Of a stretch of 13,856 nt of DNA, positions 7,648 to 13,448 are shown in pieces (the stretch's first letter is position 1; every line of letters starts with the position of its first letter). The DNA is from Streptomyces katrae (GTDB lineage Bacteria; Actinomycetota; Actinomycetes; Streptomycetales; Streptomycetaceae). The stretch lies in NCBI RefSeq assembly GCF_000966975.1, contig NZ_JZWV01000550.1:1-13856 (forward strand), given 5' to 3'. The position numbers and the translations under genes are program-made. The notes under the pieces are model-generated. The model did not search any database, was not told the DNA's origin, and saw only the letters and a program-made list of their open reading frames with translations.

Positions 7648-8216
7648 TGGACAGGAATTCGATCACCATGGCAGGCAGTGCGGGCACTACGGGCAGTACG
7701 GGCACTACGGGCATCGCGGCGGACCGGGGCGGCGCCTCCGGCTGGATCATCGCCCCGGAGCCGTTCACGACGGCGGACGCCACCGGCCTGCGGCGCGCGT
7801 ACTACGCGGAGGTCGCCGGGCGGTACTGGAAGCGGTCCGTGACCGAGGCGGAGATCGACCAGGGGATGCTGGACGATCCGGCCGACGGGCTCGAACCGCC
7901 GACGGGGCAGTTCGTGGTCGGCCGGTACGACGGGCGGCCCCTGGCCTGCGGCGGCATACGGCTCCTCGACCCGGCCACCGCGGAGCTCACGAGGGTCTAC
8001 GTCGACAAGAGCGCGCGCGGCACGGGCGGCGGGGCGGCTTTGCTCGCCGTACTGGAGGAAGAGGCGCGTGTGCTGGGCGCGGAACGGATGCGGCTGGACA
8101 CCCGGACCGACCTGGTGGAGGCCCGCGCCCTGTACGCGCGTCACGGGTACCGCGAGATACCGGCGTACAACTCCGGCCCCTACGCGCAGCACTGGTTCGA
8201 GAAGCGGCTGGTCTGA
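7647..8216 (+). CDS. GNAT-family N-acetyltransferase
   Basis: A 189-residue acyl-CoA-dependent N-acetyltransferase. The acetyl-CoA binding motif A is ELTRVYVDKSARGTGGG (R-G-T-G-G-G pyrophosphate loop, about residues 113-129). Motif B follows with LYARHGYREIPAYNSG and a C-terminal WFEK strand. The acceptor (small molecule, antibiotic or protein) cannot be told from the sequence. The first 27 or so residues are low-complexity Gly/Ser/Thr, encoded by a 9-bp repeat, and are probably disordered. The folded domain starts near WIIAPEPF. It ends in a hairpin shared with the convergent MFS gene. Confidence 0.88.
   Translation: MDRNSITMAGSAGTTGSTGTTGIAADRGGASGWIIAPEPFTTADATGLRRAYYAEVAGRYWKRSVTEAEIDQGMLDDPADGLEPPTGQFVVGRYDGRPLACGGIRLLDPATAELTRVYVDKSARGTGGGAALLAVLEEEARVLGAERMRLDTRTDLVEARALYARHGYREIPAYNSGPYAQHWFEKRLV
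7674..7718 (+). repeat. 9-bp in-frame coding minisatellite
   Basis: Five 9-bp units, GGCAGTGCG, GGCACTACG, GGCAGTACG, GGCACTACG and GGCATCGCG, encode G-S-A, G-T-T, G-S-T, G-T-T and G-I-A near the GNAT N-terminus. Copy-number change would alter only the length of the flexible tail, not the frame. Confidence 0.8.
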
Positions 8217-8253
8217 CCGGCCGGGGCGGGCGCAGGGGCGGCCGGCCGGTCAG
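8213..8253. terminator. Bidirectional hairpin containing both stop codons
   Basis: CTGACCGGCCG (8213-8223) and CGGCCGGTCAG (8243-8253) are perfect inverted arms. The left arm holds the TGA of the GNAT gene and the right arm holds the TGA (as TCA) of the minus-strand MFS gene. One structure can therefore end both transcripts. Confidence 0.8.
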
Positions 8254-10312
8254 GGCGCCGCGTGGTCCCGGCGGGGGAGGGTCTCGTAGGGCTCCTCCGC
8301 ATCGGATCCGCACAGCTCCCGGTTGAGTTCCTCGACGAGTTTCACGAGGTCGGTGGGGCGCTCGGGGCCCCACCAGTCGCCGAGCAGTTCGGCGAGGGAC
8401 TCCTGCCGGGCCCCGGCCAGCCGGTCCGCGGATTCGCGGCCCCGGTCGGTCAGGACCAGGGAGAGTCCCTCCCGGCGGGCGAGCCCGCGCTCCTCGACCT
8501 GTCGGGCGGCGTCGGTGATGGCCCTGAGCGGGACGGAGGTGCGTTCGGCGAGCACCGCCGGGTCGACCGAGCCGTACTTCTTGATCCGCAGCAGCAGCCA
8601 GCTGGCCGCGGGCAGCAGGTCGTAGCCCGCCTTCGCGGTGATCTTCTCGTAGACGCGGACACGGCCCTCGCGGGTGCCGAGCACGGACAGGGCGCGGGCG
8701 ACCTCGTCGTGTGAGGAGCGCTGGACGGGGTTGGAGGCGAGGGTCTCCGTCACATCGGGTGCGGTGACGGATCCGCGCAGCTTGTCCTCCTTGAGGAACC
8801 AGGAGATCAGGAACGCGAGCAGGACCACGGGGACCGCGTAGAGGAAGACGTCGGTGATGGCGCTGGAGTAGGCGTCCAGCACCCGGGTCCGCAGTGCGGC
8901 AGGGAGGGCGCCGATGGCCCGGGGGTCCGCCTCGATGCGTTCGGGGCTCGCCGCGGGCGGGAGGGAGATGCCGGCGAGGGTGGTGGTGAGCTTCTCGCCG
9001 AGCCGGCTGGTGAAGATCGTGCCGAAGATGGCGACGCCGAAGGAGGCGCCGATGGAACGGAAGAAGGTGGCACCGGAGGTGGCGACTCCGAGGTCGGCGT
9101 AGCTGACGGCGTTCTGCACCACCAGGACGAGCACCTGCATGACCAGTCCGAGGCCGGCGCCGAAGACGAAGAAGTAGGCGCTCATCTCCAGGTCGGAGCT
9201 GGTGCGTTCCAGCTGGTGCAGCAGCAGCAGTCCGATGGCGGTGACGGCGGTGCCGGTGATGGGGAAGACCTTCCAGCGCCCGGTGCGGCTGACGATCTGC
9301 CCGGAGGCGGTGGAGGCGATCAGCAGGCCGAGCACCATCGGCAGCATGTGGACGCCGGACATGGTCGGCGAGACGCCCCGGACGACCTGGAGGAAGGTGG
9401 GCAGGTAGACCATCGCGCCGAACATGGCGAAGCCGACGATGAAGCTGATCACCGAGCAGAGGGTGAACGTGCGGATCCGGAACAGCTTCAGCGGCAGGAC
9501 CGGTTCGGCGGCGCGCCGCTCGACGAACAGGAAGGCGACGAGGAGGACGGCGCCGAGGACGGCGAGGCCCACGATCCGGGCCGAGCCCCAGCCCCAGTTG
9601 CCGCCGAGGGAGGCGACGAGGACGAGGCAGGTGGCGACGCCGGCGATCAGGGCGGTGCCGAGGTAGTCGATGGTGTGCCGTCGATGGTGTGCCGGGAGGG
9701 CCGGGCGGGGATCCGCAGGACGGCGGCGATGACGACGAGGGCGACGAGACCGATGGGGAGGTTGATGTAGAAGACCCAGCGCCAGGAGAGGTGGTCCACG
9801 AACAGGCCGCCCAGCAGGGGGCCGAGCACGCTGGTCGCGCCGAAGACGGCGCCGAAGAGGCCCTGGTACTTGCCGCGTTCGCGGGGCGGGACGATGTCGC
9901 CGACGATCGCCATCGACAGCACCATCAGCCCGCCGCCGCCCAGGCCCTGGAGGGCGCGGAAGCCGATCAGCTGCGGCATGTTCTGGGCGAGGCCGCAGAG
10001 GGCGGAGCCGATCAGGAAGATGACGATGGCGTACTGGAAGAGCTTCTTGCGGCCGTACTGGTCGCCGAGTTTGCCCCACAGGGGGGTGGCGGCGGTGGAG
10101 GCCAGCATGTAGGCGGTGACCACCCACGACAGGTGCTCCATGCCGCCGAGCTCGCTCACGATCGTGGGGAGGGCGGTGGAGACGATCGTCTGGTCGAGTG
10201 CGGCGATCAACAGGCCCAGCAGCAGGGCCCCGATCGACACGAGCACTTCCCGGGAAGCGTGTTCGGCGCCCTGGGCGGGGTTCGCGGGCGACGCGGTCAC
10301 GTCCTGAGCCAT
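8250..10312 (-). pseudogene. Frameshifted DHA2-family MFS efflux transporter with C-terminal MarR-like domain
   Basis: This would be a 682-residue drug:H+ antiporter of the 14-helix DHA2 family, but a 14-bp tandem duplication (9666-9693) breaks it. From the ATG at 10312 (GAGGAGG just upstream) the N-terminal frame gives [11 protein letters not shown], motif A ([11 protein letters not shown]), motif C ([12 protein letters not shown]) and six helices. It then runs to HTIDG and stops at 9647, 221 residues in. Removing one 14-bp copy joins RHTID directly to YLGTALIAG and restores one open frame to 8250. The restored product has helices 7-14 to about residue 530. After that comes a winged-helix region (about 555-650: LLPAASWLLLRI, PLRAITDAARQVEERGLARR, LVLTDRGR) like MarR-family DNA-binding domains. 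As it stands, only a half-transporter would be made. A read or assembly error, or a reversible switch, is also possible. Confidence 0.85.
9666..9693 (-). repeat. 14-bp tandem duplication causing the MFS frameshift
   Basis: GTCGATGGTGTGCC occurs at 9666-9679 and again, exactly and adjacently, at 9680-9693. Fourteen is not a multiple of three. The duplication encodes RHTID twice over in shifted frames and is the sole cause of the frame change. Confidence 0.95.
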
Positions 10313-10382
10313 CGGCTCCTCCTCACGCCGGATCAACATCTCCATCCTGAGCGGTCTGTCCGGTTATGGCCTCTCGGAAGGG

Positions 10383-10411
10383 TTGGGTGGGACCAAAGGG
10401 GTCTGCATAAT
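10383..10411 (+). promoter_or_regulatory. Putative promoter of the peptidoglycan-binding protein gene
   Basis: TTGGGT (10383-10388), a 17-bp spacer, and CATAAT (10406-10411) give a sensible sigma-70-type promoter. The start codon lies about 30 bp downstream. The divergent MFS gene starts at 10312, so this 128-bp gap must hold its promoter as well; I could not pick that one out. Confidence 0.55.
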
Positions 10412-10440
10412 CGCTGGCAGTGTCCAGGGAGGGGTTACCA

Positions 10441-11493
10441 GTGAGCGCTGAGCGCTGTCCGGAATGCGGCGCCGCGGGCGCCGACTGCACGTGTGCGCGG
10501 GGGGTGGGGTTCAACCCGCTGCGCATCCGCCCGTACATGGCCGTGCCCGAGGCCGACGGGACGGTGCCCGCGCAGACGCCGACGCCGCCCCAGCCCGTCC
10601 TGGGTGCGGTGGCCCCGCCCGGCCCCACGGCCGGCTCCCCCTTCCCGGCCCTCCCGCCCGACCCGGCCCCCGGCGTGCCGGGGGGCGACGAGGCCACGAC
10701 GACGGCGATCCCGCCCCTGCCGTCCACCCCGGCGGTGATCCCGCCCGTCCCGGCTGCCGAGGCGCCGACGGCCGTGTTCCCGCCGGTCGCGGCGGCCCCT
10801 CAGGCCACCGGCGCCGCGATACCCGGGCCGCCGCCGGCGGCCGACCAGACCATGCCGCTGCGGGCCGTGCCCCCGCGGGGGCCCGGTGCGCGGCGGCCCC
10901 GGGCGGGTGCCGGGCGGCCGGAGGCCAAGCGGCGGCGCGCGGTCCCGTTGCTGGCGGCGGCCGGGGCGGTGGTGGCCGCCGGTGTGCTGGCGCTGGCGGT
11001 GGGGCTGTTCACGGGCTCGGGGGAGGACGGCACCGCGCTGGCGGAGCCCAAGCCGTCGGTGTCCGTGGCCGGCGAGACCCCGGCCGCGCCGTCGGAGACG
11101 CCGTCCGGCCCTGCGGAGAGCGCCTCCGCGCCGGCCTCGCCGTCCGCGTCGGCGAGTGCGTCCCGGTCGGCCTCGCCGTCCCCGAGCGCCTCCCGTAGCT
11201 CGGCGCCGCCGTCCCCGAGCCCGTCCGCGAGCACGCCCCGCGCCACCAAGCCCGTCGCGCCGCCCCCTCCGCCGGCCGCGAAGCCCGCGACCCTGCGTTC
11301 CGGCGACTCGGGCCCCGAGGTGCTGAAGCTCCAGCGGTTGCTGGCGGAGCGGGGCATGTACGACGGCCGGTTCGACGGCCGGTACGGCCGCTCCGTGGAG
11401 CGGGCCGTCACGGACTTCCAGATGGAGTACGGGGTCTACGAGGACGACTGGGGCGTCTACGGTCCGGCGACCCGGCGCGCCCTGGAGGGATAG
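10441..11493 (+). CDS. Membrane-anchored peptidoglycan-binding protein with zinc-ribbon-like N-terminus
   Basis: A 350-residue protein. Residues 6-18 (CPECGAAGADCTC) carry four cysteines spaced like a small zinc ribbon. A Pro/Ala-rich stretch follows to about 160. A KRRR-flanked single helix spans about 167-189, then a Ser/Pro/Ala-rich spacer to about 280. A C-terminal PG_binding_1 domain runs from about 284 to 350 (LRSGDSGPEVLKLQRLL ... DGRYGRSVERAVTDFQ). The basic residues before the helix suggest the N-terminus stays inside and the wall-binding domain lies outside. There is no hydrolase domain, so it probably tethers or senses the wall rather than cutting it. The GTG at 10441 is chosen for AGGGAGGGG six bases upstream; an in-frame GTG at 10420 lacks one. 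A strong terminator ends it. Confidence 0.85.
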   Translation: MSAERCPECGAAGADCTCARGVGFNPLRIRPYMAVPEADGTVPAQTPTPPQPVLGAVAPPGPTAGSPFPALPPDPAPGVPGGDEATTTAIPPLPSTPAVIPPVPAAEAPTAVFPPVAAAPQATGAAIPGPPPAADQTMPLRAVPPRGPGARRPRAGAGRPEAKRRRAVPLLAAAGAVVAAGVLALAVGLFTGSGEDGTALAEPKPSVSVAGETPAAPSETPSGPAESASAPASPSASASASRSASPSPSASRSSAPPSPSPSASTPRATKPVAPPPPPAAKPATLRSGDSGPEVLKLQRLLAERGMYDGRFDGRYGRSVERAVTDFQMEYGVYEDDWGVYGPATRRALEG

Positions 11494-11499
11494 GTCACG

Positions 11500-11532
11500 C
11501 CCGGGGCGGTGGCGTGCACCGCCCCGGGTTTT
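11500..11532 (+). terminator. Rho-independent terminator
   Basis: A perfect 12-bp stem (11500-11511 with 11517-11528) closes a 5-nt loop and is followed directly by TTTT. It starts seven bases after the peptidoglycan-binding protein stop. It is the only terminator in the window with a classic T-run. Confidence 0.95.
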
Positions 11533-11543
11533 GTATCGTGTAG

Positions 11544-11596
11544 GAACAAAGTGGTTCCGTCCACACCCCCTGACCGGTGGGCGGAACCACTTGTTC
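11544..11596 (+). repeat. Large inverted repeat in the leader of the HAD gene
   Basis: GAACAAAGTGGTTCCG (11544-11559) pairs with CGGAACCACTTGTTC (11582-11596) with a single bulged A. Inside the loop, CCAC (11561-11564) can also pair with GTGG (11577-11580). It lies between the upstream terminator and the HAD ribosome-binding site. There is no T-run. Each arm also contains smaller GAAC...GTTC dyads. It could be a regulator-binding site, a leader RNA structure or an element remnant; I do not recognise it. Confidence 0.7.
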
Positions 11597-11625
11597 TCTT
11601 CTCCCGCCCCGTCTGGAGCCCGCCG

Positions 11626-12306
11626 ATGTCGGCCAGCACCGCCTCCGCCCACGTCGTCCTCACCGCCAGGGCCCTGCTCCTGGACATGGACGGCACCCTG
11701 GTCGACTCCGACGCGGTGGTGGAGCGCTGCTGGCGCGAGTGGGCGCTGTCGCACGGACTGGATCCGCAGGAGGCCCTCAAGGTGGTCCACGGCCGCCAGG
11801 GCTACGCCACGATGGCCATCCTGCTTCCCGAGCGCCCGATGGAACTCAACCACGCCGAGAACGCCGAGATGCTGGCCCGCGAGACGGCCGACACCGAGGG
11901 CGTGGTGCCCGTCGCGGGGGCACCGGAGTTCATGGCGGCGATCGCCCGCCTGCCGCACGCCCTGGTCACCTCGGCCGATGCCGCCCTGGCCGGGGTCCGC
12001 ATGACGGCCGCCGCCCTGCCCATGCCGGGCGTGCGGATCACCGCCGAGTCGGTCGGGGCCAGCAAGCCCGACCCGGAGGGCTTCCTCAAGGGCGCCGCCG
12101 AGCTGGGCGTGGACCCGGCCGACTGCGTGGTCTTCGAGGACTCCGGCGCCGGCATCGCGGCGGGCCTGGCGGCCGGCATGCGCGTGATCGGCATAGGCCC
12201 GCGCGCCGCGGCCCACGGCCCCACGGCCCACGTCGACGACCTCACCGCGGTCCGCGTCGAAGCCGGCGAGGACGGTTCGATCCGGCTCACCCTCGCCCCG
12301 GCTTAA
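11626..12306 (+). CDS. HAD-superfamily phosphatase (sugar-phosphatase-like)
   Basis: A 226-residue HAD-IA hydrolase. All four motifs are present: I, LLDMDGTLVDSD (nucleophile Asp20, acid/base Asp22); II, LVTSAD (Ser/Thr 115-116); III, SKPDPEGF (Lys147); IV, VFEDSGAGIAAG (Glu171-Asp172). The alpha-helical cap between motifs I and II is that of the beta-phosphoglucomutase/YfbT-like group, so a small sugar or polyol phosphate is the likely substrate. That is a family-level inference. The ATG at 11626 has GGAG (11615-11618) seven bases upstream. The frame is open back to 11509, but that part is terminator and leader hairpin. The last codons and the TAA lie inside a palindrome that ends the gene. 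Confidence 0.9.
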   Translation: MSASTASAHVVLTARALLLDMDGTLVDSDAVVERCWREWALSHGLDPQEALKVVHGRQGYATMAILLPERPMELNHAENAEMLARETADTEGVVPVAGAPEFMAAIARLPHALVTSADAALAGVRMTAAALPMPGVRITAESVGASKPDPEGFLKGAAELGVDPADCVVFEDSGAGIAAGLAAGMRVIGIGPRAAAHGPTAHVDDLTAVRVEAGEDGSIRLTLAPA

Positions 12307-12319
12307 GCCGGGGCGAGGG
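12290..12319. terminator. Perfect 30-bp palindrome over the HAD stop codon
   Basis: Bases 12290-12304 and 12305-12319 are exact reverse complements, with TTAA at the centre. The TAA stop (12304-12306) is at the apex, so the stem's left arm encodes the last residues of the HAD protein. It lies 13 bp from the end of the convergent TMEM165 gene and can terminate both. Confidence 0.85.
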
Positions 12320-12332
12320 GGCGCGACCGGCG

Positions 12333-12914
12333 TCAGCCCGTGATCGCCTCGTAGAGCGAGAACCCGGCCAGCGCCAGCATCACGCACGCCGCGACCTTGG
12401 TGATGAGCCGCAGCGGGACGTACTTCATGAGGGTGCGCCCGCCCAGGATGCCGATGCCCGCCACCGCCCAGAGCGCCAGCACGGCGCCGAGGCCGACGGA
12501 GAGCGGGTTGTCGTACCGTGCCGCGAGGTTGGCGGTCATGATCTGGGTCAGGTCCCCGAACTCGGCGACCAGGATCAGCATGAAGCCGGCGCCGGAGACC
12601 TTCCAGAAGGACTGGTCGGCCGGAGCCTTGACCTCTTCCTCCTCGTCGCCCTTCTTGAAGAGGAGCATGGCCGCGCCCGCGAGGAAGAGCAGGCCGACGA
12701 CGCCCTGGACGAGCCGGTGCGGCAGGAGCGTGAGCACACTGCCCGCGGCGATGGCGAGCGCGACGTGCACGGCGAAGGCGGCGGCCACGCCCGCGAAGAC
12801 GTAGGAGGCGCGGTAGCGGGTGCCGAGCATCAGGCCGGCCAGGGCCGTCTTGTCGGGGAGTTCCGCCAGGAAGACGACGCCGAAGGCGATCGCCAGCACG
12901 GTGAAGCTGAACAC
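12333..12914 (-). CDS. TMEM165/GDT1-family manganese exporter
   Basis: A 193-residue inner-membrane protein with six predicted helices in two homologous halves. Each half carries the family's acidic motif: ELPDKT (18-23, with Pro in place of the usual Gly) and EFGDLT (118-123). An acidic linker (KKGDEEEEVKAPAD, about 87-100) joins the halves. Bacterial members (MneA-type) export Mn2+; others are Ca2+/Mn2+ antiporters. A manganese role here is strongly supported by the yybP-ykoY riboswitch in its leader. The start is a GTG at 12914, with GAGG at 12924-12927. It converges with the HAD gene through a shared palindrome. Confidence 0.92.
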   Translation of the reverse strand: MFSFTVLAIAFGVVFLAELPDKTALAGLMLGTRYRASYVFAGVAAAFAVHVALAIAAGSVLTLLPHRLVQGVVGLLFLAGAAMLLFKKGDEEEEVKAPADQSFWKVSGAGFMLILVAEFGDLTQIMTANLAARYDNPLSVGLGAVLALWAVAGIGILGGRTLMKYVPLRLITKVAACVMLALAGFSLYEAITG

Positions 12915-12918
12915 GGGG

Positions 12919-13051
12919 TGAAACCTCGATCGGTCGGGCAGGACGCCATCGGGACCGAGAGACCTGGGGTGTTTCAGGGGTCGCTTCGGCTCGGCGGCGC
13001 CCTGGGGTACGTCGACACGTCACACACCGCGCGCATGCGGTGTACGCATGC
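12919..13051 (-). promoter_or_regulatory. Candidate expression platform below the Mn riboswitch
   Basis: Two perfect 7-bp hairpins overlap and cannot coexist: ACACCGC/GCGGTGT (13024-13030 with 13037-13043) and GCATGCG/CGCATGC (13033-13039 with 13045-13051). Nearer the gene, GTTTCA at 12971-12976 is complementary to TGAAAC at 12919-12924, next to the ribosome-binding site GAGG. These are candidate switching helices. Which one responds to the aptamer is not decidable by eye. Confidence 0.4.
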
Positions 13052-13080
13052 TGCGCCGCGCGCGTCGCGCCACATGGACA

Positions 13081-13203
13081 GGACACTGCGGCCGAAGGTC
13101 TCGCTGGCGGGCCGCTGACGCCGCCTGCCTCCGGGCGCCGGCTGGTGTGACCCAGCAGTATGTCGACGGTCCGGCGAAGAGCTACTCCCCTTCTGCTCCG
13201 TCC
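13081..13203 (-). promoter_or_regulatory. yybP-ykoY manganese riboswitch
   Basis: Read on the minus strand, the leader has AAGGGGAGUAGC (13192 to 13181), the hallmark 5' loop. It also has GACAUAC (about 13158-13164) and the 3' signature AGCGAGACCUU (13104 to 13094). GAAGG pairs with CCUUC to form the lower P1 stem, and GGAC at 13203-13200 with GUCC at 13084-13081 can extend it. These elements and their order match the RF00080 family, whose loops bind Mn2+ and commonly switch on manganese exporters. The gene downstream is a TMEM165/GDT1 protein, a known target class. It begins about 290 nt upstream of the GTG start. Confidence 0.9.
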
Positions 13204-13209
13204 AGGGTA
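13204..13209 (-). promoter_or_regulatory. Putative -10 box of the riboswitch transcript
   Basis: TACCCT (TAnnnT) on the minus strand ends directly next to the base of the riboswitch P1 stem. The RNA would therefore start within the aptamer's 5' strand. No good -35 is visible (CTGGTG at 17-bp spacing is weak). Confidence 0.45.
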
Positions 13210-13320
13210 CGCGACGGCGACCACGGCACCAGGGCGTCCGGAATGTGAGCTTGGCCCCACCCTGCCCGGCTCCGGCGGCCGGAATCTCAACTTCCCCTTG
13301 AATGCGGGCCGTTGATCTCC

Positions 13321-13349
13321 TTGATGTGACGTGCCCATGTCGGCAATCT
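13321..13349 (+). promoter_or_regulatory. Putative promoter of the HNH-family gene
   Basis: TTGATG (13321-13326), a 17-bp spacer and CAATCT (13344-13349) form a plausible promoter about 100 bp ahead of the ATG. GTGAC (13326-13330) and GTCAC (13350-13354) bracket the spacer as an inverted repeat and might be an operator. The rest of 13210-13448 shows no gene on either strand. Confidence 0.35.
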
Positions 13350-13448
13350 GTCACCTGGCGCCCATCCCCGCGACATCCGGCGCCGCCACCATGGCCGCGC
13401 CCCGCCGGGGCCGCACGGCCGTCAACCCCCCGCTCCAGGGAGCCCCTC

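Noticed and set aside
7672..7720. CRISPR-like or regulatory repeat array
   Set aside because: The units are 9 bp, adjacent and in frame with the GNAT gene, so this is a coding minisatellite.
9647..9700. Programmed ribosomal frameshift in the MFS gene
   Set aside because: There is no slippery heptamer or downstream pseudoknot, and the exact 14-bp duplication fully explains the frame change.
11544..11596. LexA (SOS) boxes in the HAD leader
   Set aside because: The GAAC/GTTC arms are spaced by six and five bases, whereas the actinobacterial SOS box needs four. The HAD gene is not a typical SOS gene.
11544..11596. A MITE or transposon-end remnant
   Set aside because: It is only 53 bp long, with no target-site duplication and no transposase nearby.
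10435..13338. A 967-codon open frame on the minus strand
   Set aside because: It runs antisense to the peptidoglycan-binding and HAD genes and through the riboswitch, is Arg/Gly/Pro-rich, and shows no domain. It results from high G+C.
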